From Manduca sexta (Eukaryota; Arthropoda; Insecta; Lepidoptera; Sphingidae), in contig NC_051116.1 of the NCBI RefSeq assembly GCF_014839805.1, positions 4,197,556 to 4,261,555 of the forward strand: a DNA stretch of 64,000 nucleotides. Direction: 5' to 3'. The stretch's first letter is position 1. Each line of letters starts with the position of its first letter. Below, in pieces: positions 41,345-52,520 of this stretch. A program made the translations under genes and the position numbers. Below the pieces are notes generated by a model. It saw only the letters and a program-made list of their open reading frames with translations. It was not told where the DNA came from and ran no database searches.

Positions 41345-41675
41345 ATCCTTCCTAGTCGAATTTTGTGGCCACGGCGACCTATCTCAACGGAGATCAGCCA
41401 CGCAGGAGATATTATAGTGCAGAAGTGGTTGCAAAATACACAAGAACTCTCTGTTCCTTCAATCTAGTCCGGTGAGACGACAATCCGACATGACCGGAGA
41501 GAGATTAGGCGCAGGATCAACGGCTTTACGTGCTTTCCGAGGCATGGGGGTATCACACCGCCTATTTCGTAAATTCGAGCTGCAACAGAGTAATTTTTAA
41601 GATGGAAAACCCAATCACAATTATTTTTGGCCGGACGCGGGAATCCAACCCAGGACCTCAGCGCGGTAATCGTAA
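41345..41675 (-). repeat. SINE family F, full length
   Basis: Complement of head and box B at the right ('aacccaggacctcagcgcgg'), then 'gagtaatttttaagatggaa', 'ggctttacgtgctttccgag', 'catgaccggagagagattag' and 'aatccttcctagtcgaattt' at the left. Confidence 0.83.
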
Positions 41676-41678
41676 CCC

Positions 41679-41854
41679 CACTCACTTTTTACCATCCATT
41701 TTCCTTCCTATGATAGGGATGAGCCTTTCGCCATCTCGGTACAAATTCTACAATACTAAGTAAAAAAGCCCAATTGCTTGACTCAGGATTTGATCCCGGA
41801 ATACTTCAGAGCGGTGCTCAACTGCCCATGCGATACAACTACGCTACCAAGGTT
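41679..41854 (-). repeat. SINE family B, diverged
   Basis: It directly abuts the family F copy. 'gatgagcctttcgccatctc', 'actaagtaaaaaagcccaat', box B remnant 'ggatttgatcccgga' and 'tacaactacgctaccaagg'. Confidence 0.7.
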
Positions 41855-41924
41855 ACATAAGCCACAAAAAGTACACAAAGGGATGTATCCAAATATTTTT
41901 CTTGGAATACAAATCCTAATATCT

Positions 41925-41990
41925 ACTTTGTTGGGATAAAAGTAGCCTAAACATTAATCTACGGCGTGGTCTGAGTACGAAATATCTAAA
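41925..41990 (-). repeat. Helitron interior fragment
   Basis: 'gttgggataaaagtagccta' matches the 'ccgggataaaa.tagcctat' block of the minus-strand Helitrons. Confidence 0.35.
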
Positions 41991-42249
41991 TCATTTTAGG
42001 TATTCATATGTCTTAATATCCTTAAGGTTTAGGTAATACTGGATCAAAGGGTAATCACGATCTTACAAGATTACTGTTAAACTCAACGTTTCATAACGAC
42101 AAAATATCCCGAAATAACATTTTGTTATGTAACACAATTGTTTGGTATTTATAGATTAGAAATATTCAAAAAATTACGGAATTACCCGTGATTCGGTCTT
42201 ACCCGAACTCACTACACATATATCGCATATTATTAATATTATTAAAGCG

Positions 42250-42513
42250 TAATATCTAAAGTTTGTAAAAATGTTTCCATGTTTGTTATAAATGCAGAAA
42301 CGACTGAACGGATTTGGATGAAATTTAGCATACGGATAGACTAAGTATATCCTGAATAAACACAGACTATTTATTCCGGTAATTTGTTTCCGTAAGAAAT
42401 AATTAACATTCTCAAATTTATAAATAGATCGCGCTGCTGTCTGACCGTTACTGATTTAGCGACTTTTGTATCCGAAAAAGTTTGTCGCGGGCGAATCCGC
42501 GAGCGACACCTAG
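42250..42513 (+). mobile_element. Diverged Helitron with CTAG end
   Basis: 'aacgactgaacggatttgga' and 'tgaaatttagcatacggata' in the 5' half; hairpin 'cgcgggcgaatccgcgagcg', then acacctag and T at 42513-42514. Confidence 0.68.
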
Positions 42514-42937
42514 TATGTAATATTGGCAACAATGTGCATAACAGCATCCTGCTCTATTATGTAGCACGGCGCTGTCTGGGTTAATTTTATCCCAGTATAT
42601 CGGTACACAATTTGTTATTCTGGATAGGAAATTCATATGCCTGTTTCGGTGGATATTTTCGGCTTATTAGTGGTTTTATTGATTTTGGGTTTAAATGAGC
42701 AATGTAGTTTTTAGAACAGCTTTTTCCAACCTTTTATTGGTCGTTTAGGGGTCGAAATTCAATGGTTAATTAAATATATTAGGAATACATATGTACTATT
42801 ATTTTGTTGCAATCTTTTGTATGAACTAATTACACCTAATGTCAAACTTCTGCGTGCGCGCAATGTGCTTAACGACGTGTACATTTTTTCCTCCATTTAT
42901 TGATATATATGTATTTAAAATAACTTTTTCTAACCCT
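42514..42937. other. Stretch without recognised feature
   Basis: Nothing recognised. Confidence 0.4.
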
Positions 42938-43075
42938 AATGATTTCTTATGTTTACGCGAATGTTAGACATTGAAATTAAACTAATTTTCGGATTCTATC
43001 GCGGTAATTAGTGTTTTATTTTCTCCCGACGTTTCGAAGACTTTGCAGCCTTCATGGTCACAGGGGGGACTGACT
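42938..43075 (-). repeat. Penelope-like 3' terminal copy
   Basis: 'gatttcttatgtttacgcga', 'ctcccgacgtttcgaagact' and 'ttgcagccttcatggtcaca' are a well-preserved inverted terminal repeat. Coding part absent. Confidence 0.65.
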
Positions 43076-43264
43076 TTTTCTAACCCTTCTCAACAGATCC
43101 CTAAGAGATTTTACTAAGATCTCATTAAACCCATGAATAATAAAAGAAAATATTGATTTATTACACTTAGGTCCAAAGCCAAAGAAAAAGCAATAAAAGA
43201 ATGTCTCAGATCCTTTCGAGTCTATAGCTCCTTCAACGCTAATGCATAACATGATTTTTTATAA

Positions 43265-43690
43265 CAATTGAAGGACAAGACGAACATCTTGCTCGCCTGA
43301 TGGTTAGCGATAACGACGCAAAAGTAGGGACACTAACTTTCAATAAAGTAGGTACTACATGAGATTCTAATGCGCTCGTCACTCTAAGACAAGATGTTAG
43401 TTTCAAAACTGCTCTCCGGATGGTAAGTGATAATGACCTAGTATAGTAGCAACACTAACTTTCAATAAAGCATGTACTACGTACTAGATGAAATTATAAT
43501 GCGCTTGCCACCCTGAGATAAGAGGTTAGTCTCAAAATGTCGAGCAATTACGTTGGCTATATTGTCCATCAAACTGGAACACAACAGTGCATTCATACTG
43601 CTGCTTGGTGGTAGAAATAGACATTGCAGTGATACGATACTCTCTTACGAAAAACCTACTACCATTGACCATTGTTCGTACTTCGCCAAC
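43265..43690 (-). repeat. Family C retroposon with internal duplication
   Basis: Two related blocks, 43270-43407 and 43408-43530, each hold 'ggtgg/gatggt.agcgata.cga', 'cactaactttcaataaag' and 'cctgagataaga'-like words. The 5' part of family C follows ('tggtggtagaaatagacatt'). Confidence 0.55.
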
Positions 43691-44234
43691 CCATGAATCT
43701 TCCACAGCTGTGTCCAAGTTCTCAGAATTCCAGCTCCAAAAACCATTACGTAAAGTTTAATCAATAGTACAATCAATTTTCGACTTCAAATCCTAAGTGA
43801 TTTTAACACTAAGTGTTCTAAGTTGGAATGCTATAATTAATTGTTTACCGATACTTGATTCTGTGGGGTAAGTTGGTTTCCTTGTTTTGCCAAATGTAAC
43901 TAATGGCTCTCTGGGTTTAAATTAAAGAATGGTTTTGAAGCAGCTACCACGCGTTTTAGGTCAGTTTAATTTGATTTTATAATACTGTGTTCGATTAGGA
44001 CACTTATTTTAAAAGTAATAGTCATCGGTATATATGTGCTACGTACTATTGGTGCCGCGCTGCTGGTGGTCCGATGTACAACGAATTATTACTTACGATA
44101 ACACCATACAAGGTTTCTTTAAAGTATAATCCTCAATTACTGTTCGCTAATTGCTTAAGTTTCTTGCTAATTGTTAGCAGGTTATTGCACTTAAATTTCA
44201 TGATCCTATTATCTTAAGCACCTGTTTTATAAGA
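43691..44234. other. Stretch without recognised feature
   Basis: Nothing recognised. Confidence 0.4.
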
Positions 44235-44327
44235 CTAGCTTCTCCCCTCGGCTTTGTTTGAGCTAAAATCCGTTTAAACATGCAAAGCGCATTCAAGAAT
44301 AATCTGTAATGGTATTATATGTTATAA
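44235..44327 (-). repeat. Helitron 3' end fragment
   Basis: 'ctagcttctcccctcggctt' is a decayed hairpin with CTAG. Little else is preserved. Confidence 0.45.
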
Positions 44328-44606
44328 CCATCGGTCTCCAAGGGGGACATTTGTCGTGGCCCTAGGCACACAGTTAAGTGTATATAGCTCATGGTCGCCA
44401 ATTCACATTGACGTCTATGAGGGCTCGCGAACATTTCCTGGTCTTCTCTCCTCCAATCCTACGAGATTTCCTTATTCTTCTCCCACTCTTCCTTCTCAGC
44501 TATCCACTTCCAACTTTCCTCCAGGGCATTGCAGTTGCTAAACCAGGAGATTCTAGGTATCCCATTCGCAGGTTCCCTCCCATGTTGACTGCGGGATCCG
44601 ATACAA
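44328..44606 (-). repeat. Unclassified family J repeat, second copy
   Basis: Reverse complement of the blocks in 6441-6745: 'ggccctaggcacacagttaa', 'gctcgcgaacatttcctggt', 'ccaactttcctccagggcat' and 'cagttgctaaaccaggagat'. An overlapping 120-codon frame is not conserved between the two copies. Confidence 0.5.
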
Positions 44607-44734
44607 AGAAAAACCTAGCGGCCACGAAAGACGTTTGCGTTAGATACGGTTGTTTTTGCTACTTGAGAGCCGTGACTTTTATTAAGAGCAGTTTGTCTTG
44701 CTATCTTTACAAATGTTATGAACAAAAACGGTTG

Positions 44735-44875
44735 TAGATTTGTAGGGGCTAATCTCAGGAACTACTTAACCGATTTTGATTTTTGTTTACTGATAGGAAG
44801 CTAGAGTACTCCTGAGTGTTATAGGCTACTATTTATCCTGGAAAAACTATAACGCGGGCTGCAAGCAAAAGCTAG
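44735..44875 (+). mobile_element. Short Helitron, 5'-truncated
   Basis: 'ggggctaatctcaggaacta', 'gagtgttataggctactatt' and 'aaaactataacgcgggctgc', ending aaaagctag before T. One unit resembles the 123-bp repeat start. Confidence 0.65.
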
Positions 44876-44888
44876 TTTATAATAATAA

Positions 44889-45075
44889 CTAGCGACCCAC
44901 CCCGGCTTCGCACGGGTGCAATGCTGATTATTTAATGGATTTTTTATACATATAAACCTTCCTCTTGAATCACTCTATCTATTAAAAAAACCGCATCATA
45001 ATCCATTGCGTAGTTTTAAAGATTTAAGCACACATAGGGACAGAGAAAGCGACTTTGTTTTATACTATGTAGTGA
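44889..45075 (-). mobile_element. Helitron 'ctagcgacccaccccggctt' type, 187 bp
   Basis: Left 'ctagcgacccaccccggctt' with 'cgcacgggtgcaatgctgat', right 'tttgttttatactatgtagt' then ga before T. 'ccgcatcataatccattgcg' is the characteristic interior. This type is, as I recall, widespread in insects. Confidence 0.8.
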
Positions 45076-45339
45076 TAAAGTAATTTTGAATCCACAGTCC
45101 TTCCAAATCAGATTTTATCCCAAGATAACTAATTTACTGTTGAGTACCGACTCTTAGGATGCCTCCTAAGATGCTAAATTTGAAATACCGCAAAAGCTGG
45201 TTTCACCAGGTCGTTGGACGGAGAAGAAAACTCTTTGTAGTCAACGGGAAACGAGTAGCGAGTATGGAATCCCTTATGTATCAGTTTCATGTAAATTAGT
45301 ATTCAGTCAGTATTATTAAATTCAAACACAGGAACGTGC

Positions 45340-45559
45340 TTTTTATCCCCTAAGGGGTAGGCAGCCATATCAGAGAGAAGCGGCAGAGACGTACTATCCG
45401 ACGTGTGTATTCCATCTCATAATAGGGGGCGAGCTTCTCGCCATATCGGACACAAATTCCAAGCTCTAGGCTAATACTAAGTAAAAATAAGTATCACTTT
45501 GCTCACTTGGGGATCGAACCCGAGACCTTAGTCATGCCGTAATACAACTAAGTCACTAG
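45340..45559 (-). repeat. SINE family B, diverged
   Basis: 'tatcccctaaggggtaggca', 'aatagggggcgagcttctcg', 'tcggacacaaattccaagct' and box B complement 'ggggatcgaacccgag'. Confidence 0.72.
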
Positions 45560-46219
45560 ATAATTTAATTCCTTATGATTTTTTTTTAATGTAATGGAGA
45601 ACTTAGGTCGTTAATAGCTAAATTGTTTTTACATTTTTCATAAAATATTTTGCTAATTATATATACATACGTACTGCTTATATTGATAAGGACCCATATT
45701 ACAAGTGCTAAAATAACTCTATAAGCTACCATTTTGATAAAATTTGGTACAAAAAAATCTTAAATCCTAAGGAAGGACAATAAATAAAGGGTACTTTTTA
45801 ATATCTACCACAAACAGTTGCAGGCGAAGGAACAAACAGAACTTATTTACATTATAACTGACAAAAAAAGAACTTAATTTTCAAATTAAATATTCAAATT
45901 TGGAACGAAAATAGAATTCGCTTTGTATAAAGTGACGCAGTGTGATGTCACACGCGAATGGCGTGACCGTTTTATATATTAAAATGTTTGCAAATTGCGT
46001 GTGTGTTTATCAATGACGTCACGCGAGTAGTTCCGCTGTTTCATAGGGCACGGTAGACAGATTCGAGTTATGCTAGAAAGAACCAAGCTATAAGTTTCGA
46101 GATATTCTTATGCTATAAGGAACCAACTTGTGTAATTACAGTTTCAGAATATTTCTTAAAAAGCTGTTGATAATTTATCAATACGATGATTTTTATATTT
46201 TAAAATTTAAATATATAAC
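45560..46219. other. Stretch without recognised feature
   Basis: Nothing recognised except a short low-AT block at 45925-46060 with 'gcagtgtgatgtcacacgcg', which contains a TGTGATGTCACA palindrome-like word. Confidence 0.4.
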
Positions 46220-46273
46220 TTAACTTTGGCTTAGTTCTTTATGTATGGACATAAAGAACTAAGCCAAAGTTAA
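46220..46273. repeat. Perfect 25-bp hairpin flanked by TTAA
   Basis: Arms 46220-46244 and 46249-46273 are perfect reverse complements with a 4-nt loop (ATGG). The outermost four bases of each arm are TTAA, so it can also be read as a 46-bp foldback inserted at TTAA. No coding sequence. Confidence 0.8.
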
Positions 46274-46285
46274 ATTATATTAGTA

Positions 46286-46451
46286 TGGACCAATATATAA
46301 AGCTTGAGTTTGTTTGTGTGTTGGTTTCTTTGAAAACGCCAACCTCAGGGAGTCCACATTATCCTGAGTGCTATTGGCTACTTTATATCCCGAGAAAATA
46401 TTTATCCCGGAAATACTTCTTTACGCGGTCAGTGCCGCAGGCAAAAGCTAG
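46286..46451 (+). mobile_element. Short Helitron
   Basis: 'caatatataaagcttgagtt' (5' region), 'gtgctattggctactttata', 'cccgagaaaatatttatccc' and 'acgcggtcagtgccgcaggc', ending aaaagctag before T. Confidence 0.65.
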
Positions 46452-47149
46452 TTACTTATAAAACAGGCGAATAAAAACCGTTCCGTGAATTTAGTTTAAT
46501 TTTATACAAGTGAGACCAAAAGGAACCAACCTTTTTGTATTGCGTCCAGTTATGGAATATCAGCTCGTTGTGTTTAAAATATACAGCCATGAATGGAGGA
46601 CTTGTTTCGATTTTTATTTTTAACATTTTTATAAAATATGCATGTCATTTTAAAGAAGGTCTTGGTAAGTTGCTCTTTTGCATTGAGCATTCGATCGTTA
46701 GAAAAATTAGGACTCTACTAACAAGAGGTCTTGTACTTCTTTATCAATTACATGTATTTTTAGTTGTCACAATTGTTTTCCAAGAGAGAATATTTTTTAG
46801 AAATATTGATGTACGAAATATGTTTTCAGGAAAATATTTTACAATTGGTTTTTTTTTATATATATAATTCTGTGAATTAATTCTTAAATTCTGCGGATGT
46901 AGGCAGTTTTCTGTTACACATCGATAACAAACGCAATACCAAGAAATATCCTCGACAACTATAAAAGGGATTGAAAATTCCATTTTAATTTCAAAATTCG
47001 AATGCTTTTTATTTTTTATATTGGAATACAGATTATATATACGTTCAATATTATCGAATTTATTGCCAGTGTCATAAAAATCGATAATAGTAAATTAAAT
47101 ATAAATCAACATCGATACAGATTCGAAATTTGAATTTGCTGGCGCTTAA
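46452..47149. other. AT-rich stretch without a supported gene
   Basis: A 111-codon frame (46535-46867) is hydrophobic and unrecognised. Confidence 0.4.
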
Positions 47150-47412
47150 CTCGACCTTGGGCTTTTAGAAAAGCAAACGTTAACAAAACATGGAGTATGG
47201 GCGCTGGTAAGGCTACAGTGCCGTATCAACCAGGCGCCACAGCGGACGTCTGTGTTATAATCTTTGACGTTTTGACAGCTTGCGCCCGTCGGGCTTTCGC
47301 GCCGTTTCTTATTTTTTTCTTTTATTGTGAGTTTTCGCACTGAGTGGCCAGTGTTATTGATTGACATTAGTGTTGTGATTGTCGTTTGGATTTCGAATTC
47401 GAATTTTAAAAG
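47150..47412 (+). promoter_or_regulatory. Candidate promoter and first-exon region (weak)
   Basis: A GC-richer, CpG-containing, non-repetitive block in AT-rich surroundings ('ctgtgttataatctttgacg', 'cttgcgcccgtcgggctttc'). It is followed by 'gtgttgtgattgtcgtttgg' and, at about 47409-47415, 'aaaaggtaaggac', a good match to a splice donor (AAG^GTAAGG). This could be a non-coding first exon of a gene whose coding exons lie to the right of the window. There is no TATA box or start codon to confirm it. Confidence 0.28.
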
Positions 47413-48587
47413 GTAAGGACTATTATTATTATTTATTTAATTAAAATAAAAAAAAGGTTTTATTAGCCCAAGGAAATAAAATGCGCTTACATTGCTAGGA
47501 AAGTAATATTATTACAGAGTATAAGTACAAATATCGAATAAAAATATTTTGTAACATTAAAATTATAAGAATAATAAATAATGTTTAGATCAAAAAGTAG
47601 TACATGTAACCTTAACATTATTATAGTAATTGTTATAAATTGGAATATGTAGTTAAAAAAAATCATAATATTTAGTGTTGTTGTGAAAGTGCCAAGAGAT
47701 GTCGCTACCATGCACTTCGAAAACTAGTTCCTACATTTTGCTTAAGAATCATTTTTTATACTCATTCTTAATCATGGATAGTTTAATTATATACAAACTT
47801 TTTTTAATTAACCTTTTGGTAATTGAGATGATAAATAATTGATATGCATTAAGAGTTAACATTAAGGTAATTCATCTAATCGTTATTATTAATTTTAAAA
47901 GCATAATCATAATTAATGAACCTGTTTTAATTTATAATTAGTGTTTATTTTAATACAAATATAATTAAAAGTTATATATTTTTAAATCATGTTGAAAAAT
48001 ACATACGTATAAAGATATAAAATGAATAAACCGTATTAATGAACTTATTAAGAGACAATCTCAAACATTCGAGCACCCAAACATCATGTTATCGCTATAA
48101 ATTCAACATCCAACGTTAAAAAAACACATTATGTAGTAGTTGGCACGAAAAAAGATACTTTGGAGAACCCAAGATGAGTCGAAGCCAATTCCGTATAATT
48201 ATAAACACCGCATTCGAATTTCGACTTTATCACATATCAATAAGGGTCGATGAGATATTTCCCGGTTATTGCTTTAAGATTGTAATTTTTTCAGAAGACC
48301 AAACAGGTTTGATATGTAAGGGCAGGTGGTCATAGTGTGATCTTTTTGGATTCAATTTTTGTTTGCGCTGTGGAAAAAAACACTGCATTTGTACGGCATC
48401 ATCTTGTTTAGCCGTAGCGTGTTTTTTACGCAACCGTAATTTAGCATGGAACTATTTGTATGTAATTTTGTTTACTTTGAAGCCAGTGTTTTGTAAAACA
48501 TTTTTGTGCTTTGTTTCTTTCTGTATTGTTGATGATTATGTGAAAATATTGTGTATATACTTAGTGTAGTTAGAAAAAGGAACAGCG
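47413..48587. other. AT-rich stretch without recognised feature
   Basis: Nothing recognised. Small open frames have AT-driven composition. Confidence 0.45.
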
Positions 48588-48695
48588 ATTGCTTGTGTAT
48601 TGCGCACACATTTGTGTACTATAATATATCCTGAGTACCTTGGTGATTTAAGTTGAGATTGGCCGCCATGACCGAAATTCATCTGGGAGAGATTA
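48588..48695 (+). repeat. SINE family F, 3' part
   Basis: 'gcttgtgtattgcgcacaca', 'tgtactataatatatcctga' and 'ggccgccatgaccgaaattc'. 5'-truncated. Confidence 0.72.
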
Positions 48696-49446
48696 ATTAA
48701 TTCATACTTAGAAAATAGACTGGTATGCTTTAAACCTTTTTCGTCTGTTATACTTCTTTGATTTTTAACTTAACATTATATTAACGAATGAATGAAAACA
48801 CTTCACTGTCCACCAAACAGCAAAATTAATACGATTATAATAATTAAATATGTGCATCAATAGGTGGTCCTATTGCTAATAAGTGATATATTCCAAACAA
48901 ATGGGACTTACAGTGAGAGATTCAATATAAAGAGCTGTGGCAGGGGGTGTATACCTGATATTTTAAATAAAAAAATAAAGTAGAAATTATTAATTAAAGA
49001 AAAAGATATTTATAAGTTTTGCAAATTATAATATATAAGTTCATATACGACGACTTCCATTCTGCAAAGAATATTGTAAAATAATAAGGAATATCATTTG
49101 AACCATATATTATATAAAAAAAATGATGTAAAAGTAGTAGCATTGTGTACTGAAGTAGTACTGCACACCGGTGCCTAGCCTAGTAGAATGTATTGGAACA
49201 TTTTTAATATTTTAAAAGCACCTGTATATTAAGTACCAAAGTGCAATAAAGAATTTCTCTTTCTCTTACTATATTATACGCTGAATACATATTACTTATA
49301 TAAATAGATATTTAAACTATAACTTAATTATTTATAATACTAATAAACCCTATATTAAAAACAAGTTAAATAGGTTGCTGTTGAGTATTACGTAAAAATT
49401 TAAGAAAGATAATTACTTATAACATATTATAAATTATAAACTATGC
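48696..49446. other. AT-rich stretch without recognised gene
   Basis: 'accaaagtgcaataaagaat' at about 49228-49250 followed by a pyrimidine run looks like an A-rich or polyadenylation end of an unidentified retroelement. Confidence 0.35.
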
Positions 49447-49684
49447 TTAAGGTTATAGCTTAAGGTCCATTTTTCGTACATTTTGTTTCACCTTTAATCT
49501 GGGTAACTAAACAAGTATTGGCAAGTAAAGAATTTAAATTCACGTCTAGTTAGTGATTAGTTCTCGCAGTTGAAAGAAAAACGTAAAAATAATTAATATG
49601 CATGGATATTTCGGCCTTTAAAATTTAATATGACAAATTTTTTTTACAAAATGTATGATAATGGACCTTAAGCTATAACCTTAA
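49447..49684. mobile_element. TTAA-flanked foldback MITE, one arm deleted
   Basis: TTAA at 49447-49450 and 49681-49684 flanks a 230-bp element with termini 'ggttatagcttaaggtccat' and its inverse 'aatggaccttaagctataac'. The left arm (to 'cctttaaaatttaatatgac') matches 35634-35795 closely. Most of the right arm is gone, leaving about 45 bp. Confidence 0.85.
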
Positions 49685-49856
49685 GATATAGCTTTTTTAT
49701 TTGCTGCGAAAAAATATTTTTGTATATTACGGATCTTATTATGGTAATAATCATTTAAATTTATTCTTATACATTCGTAAACATAAAAATCGCAGTCTAT
49801 TATATTATCAGATAATTATTATGACAATATTTTTTCCTAATAATATCGGTGGTAGG

Positions 49857-50143
49857 TCTCTCATATGTGAGTCTGCCTGGGTTAATACCACGGCAATGTC
49901 TATTTCTGCAGCCAAGCAACAGTGTGAAGTCACTGTTGTGTTCCGGTTTGAAGGACATTGTAGCCAGTGTAACTACTGGATATAATGAGACTAGATCTCA
50001 CGTCTCAGAATGGCGAGCACAGTAGAATACCAAACAATACTTTGTAATTCAAGGTGTTGGATGGTGTTTCTACTGTTTATGGTCTACCGCTTACCATCAG
50101 GCGAGCGGCAAGCTCAGTCATTCAAGCAGCAATAAAAAAAAAA
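49857..50143 (+). repeat. Family C retroposon, near full length
   Basis: 'ggtggtaggtctctcatatg', 'ttccggtttgaaggacattg', 'cagaatggcgagcacagtag' and 'ttaccatcaggcgagcggca', ending 'gcaataaaaaaaaaa'. Confidence 0.8.
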
Positions 50144-50345
50144 TATACTTATGCTGGAATTACTAATAACAACTACGTCATCAATGCAAAAAAAAATGCA
50201 AACTCGTCGATAGAAAAAGCCGGTCTAGTCTTGCGGTGCGTCTGGTTAGGACGTAGTTGACGGCCGCGAGAAACTTAGACGGGTTTTTTATGGCAGCCAC
50301 TATCTAGACAAGAATGAATTCCATTTGATGTTACACACACATACA

Positions 50346-50590
50346 CAACATCACGCATTTGTCTCCGATGGGGTATGCAGAGGCGCAACCACGGCACCCA
50401 CTTTTCGCCAAGTGTGTTCCGTCCCATGATGTGATGGGGGGCGAGGCTATCGCCATATCGGGCACTAATTCTGGACTCCGGGCTGATACTGAGTAGAAAA
50501 CCCAAATATCACTTTGCCCGACCCGGGATTCGAACCCAGGACCTCAGAGCTCTGTCATACGTGCAGTACAACTACGCCACCGATTCAGTC
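50346..50590 (-). repeat. SINE family B, full length
   Basis: 'caacatcacgcatttgtctc' to 'aactacgccaccgattcagt'. Box B complement 'gggattcgaacccagg' is intact. Confidence 0.85.
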
Positions 50591-50641
50591 ATTTAATGTT
50601 GATTTTATATAAGTCACTAACAGACCTGGTGGCTACCGAAA

Positions 50642-50950
50642 AGCGGCGATAGCCTAGTTGTGGGACGGACTGCCGAGACGAATGTCCGCAGGTTCAAAAC
50701 CCAAGGGTACATACCTCAGATTTGTCTAAAATTAAAGGTTTATTCTTTGTGAATTATCGCTTGCTTTAACGGTGAAGGAGATTGTGAGGAAACCCGCATA
50801 CCTGAGAAGTCTCTACAAGAATTTTGAGGAGGTGTAAAGTCTACCAACCCGCACCAGGCCAGCGTGGTGGACTATGGCCCAATCCCTCTCAGTAGTAAAG
50901 GACGCCCGTGCTCAACAGTGGGACAGTATATGATACAGGGCTGATATTAT
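50642..50950 (+). repeat. SINE family A, full length
   Basis: 'gcggcgatagcctagttgtg', 'gcaggttcaaaacccaaggg' (box B with one change), 'cccgtgctcaacagtgggac' and 'tatgatacagggctgatatt'. Confidence 0.86.
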
Positions 50951-50954
50951 TTGT

Positions 50955-51065
50955 TGTTTAAGTGAATAAATAGGTTATAACAGTGACGTTTTGGTTGCCA
51001 TTTGAGTTCATATTTTGAACAAATACTTTATATGGACATTCGTGTCTGTAGAATATACGTTAATG
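50955..51065 (+). repeat. Family E fragment
   Basis: 'aagtgaataaataggttata' and 'actttatatggacattcgtg' match the right third of 27480-27805. It starts next to the SINE tail. Confidence 0.55.
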
Positions 51066-51224
51066 TTAAATGACGATTGCAAAATATGCGTCAAGTAATA
51101 CGATTTTTAATTATTTAACTAATTACATTATCATCTTAACAAGTATTTACTTATAATACGATATAGCTGTATTTTAACTTCTTTATTTAGTGAGGTTATA
51201 AGTTATTGATATTTTTTTTATTGG

Positions 51225-51450
51225 GCACAGTAATGAACCCACTGAACCTGATGGTAAGTGGAGAAGGGTCCAATAGAATGTCGACTGACGAGAGATTACC
51301 CCTCAGCAGTCGATAGAATTATGCCGGCCTGAACGGGATAACACAGGGTGATCCCTGAACGCCACACACGTGGGCCACTATGGCGGGTTTTAACACCTAG
51401 TGTATGGTAGTCACTATTCGGGTGGTTTCAAATCCGACCACAAGCAATAA
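51225..51450 (-). repeat. Family D repeat
   Basis: 'cctgatggtaagtggagaag', 'gcagtcgatagaattatgcc' and 'gccactatggcgggttttaa' in minus-strand order. Confidence 0.65.
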
Positions 51451-51587
51451 GAAATATATAAACAGTATTACGAAATGAATGGAGCTAGTTTATTACTTAC
51501 TGCAGGATATAGCTGAATGGAGGTCTATTATTGGTGCAATAATTAGATTTTATATAAGTTTTAATTATATTTTAAGTTCTTTAGTCA

Positions 51588-51874
51588 TCTATATATATAA
51601 AAATTAATCCCTACTTCCCTTGATCACGCCATCACGCGTGAACGGCTGGATCGATTTCACTATTTTTTTGTTGTTGTGTTTGTTATTGTCAGGAGAAGGT
51701 TCTTATGAAAGAATAAAATCAATAAATTGCGCGGATAATTAGAAAATTTAAGAAAACTTAACGACAATATTAATTTTACATAACCGTCAATGGTTTGAAA
51801 TAACTGTCAGCGATCGACAGAATGCGCGCGTGCATACATAGTTAAGACAGGACAACGTCTGTCGGGTCAGCTAG
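51588..51874 (+). mobile_element. Non-autonomous Helitron, 'gacaacgtctgtc' type
   Basis: Starts after A with 'tctatatatataaaaattaa', has 'cacgcgtgaacggctggatc', ends 'gacaacgtctgtcgggtcag' then ctag before T. 287 bp; it carries the empty TTAA-bearing interior found in the other copies. Confidence 0.85.
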
Positions 51875-52261
51875 TTATTGTTATTTTTTAGTTAAAATGG
51901 TTAATATTATTCCCAACAATACGTCTTTCTTTCTATAGTTTGTCCCCTTATCAACAATCCCGGAGCAACCGTATTTTCTAAACCAATAAACCCATTTTCG
52001 AATGATAAAACCAATATTTTAGTATCTTATTTATATAAAGGTCACATATTATCATCGGAGCATAACGGTAACACACCCACGCAGTGTTGAAACATTAGAA
52101 ATTGAACTCTGATATTTAAGCGATACATTTCGTTTTTGTTATACAGAGTTTTGACACTGTTACTACATAAAACCACATTATTATCTTGAAATTACAATAC
52201 GTCACTCGAACCGATACAAAACAAAAAAGTGTAAGTATCGAAGAAAATAAATATCAATAAT
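51875..52261. other. AT-rich stretch without recognised feature
   Basis: Nothing recognised. Confidence 0.4.
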
Positions 52262-52520
52262 TAACTTTTGCTCGCGGTTTCGCTCGCGTGAAGGAGTTTT
52301 CCGGGATAATTTTTTTCGACTTACTTGATATGTATCGTTATATTATGACCAAATTACATAAAATCATTATAAATTATAGCCTATGTTTTATTCTGATGTA
52401 TAACCGATATTACTGTAAAAGTTCATTTAAATCCGTTCAGTAGTTTTTTCGTGAAAGAGGAACAAACATACATACATATATCCATCCTCACAAACTTTCG
52501 CATTTATAATATTAATAATA
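52262..52520 (-). mobile_element. Non-autonomous Helitron, relative of 3922-4172
   Basis: 'cttttgctcgcggtttcgct', 'gacttacttgatatgtatcg', 'gaccaaattacataaaatca' and 'gaaagaggaacaaacataca' match 3922-4172 almost base for base. The terminal CTAG is altered. Confidence 0.75.

Noticed and set aside
46535..46867. 110-residue open frame as a gene
   Set aside because: No recognisable domain, AT-driven residues, and an overlapping frame on the other strand of similar quality.
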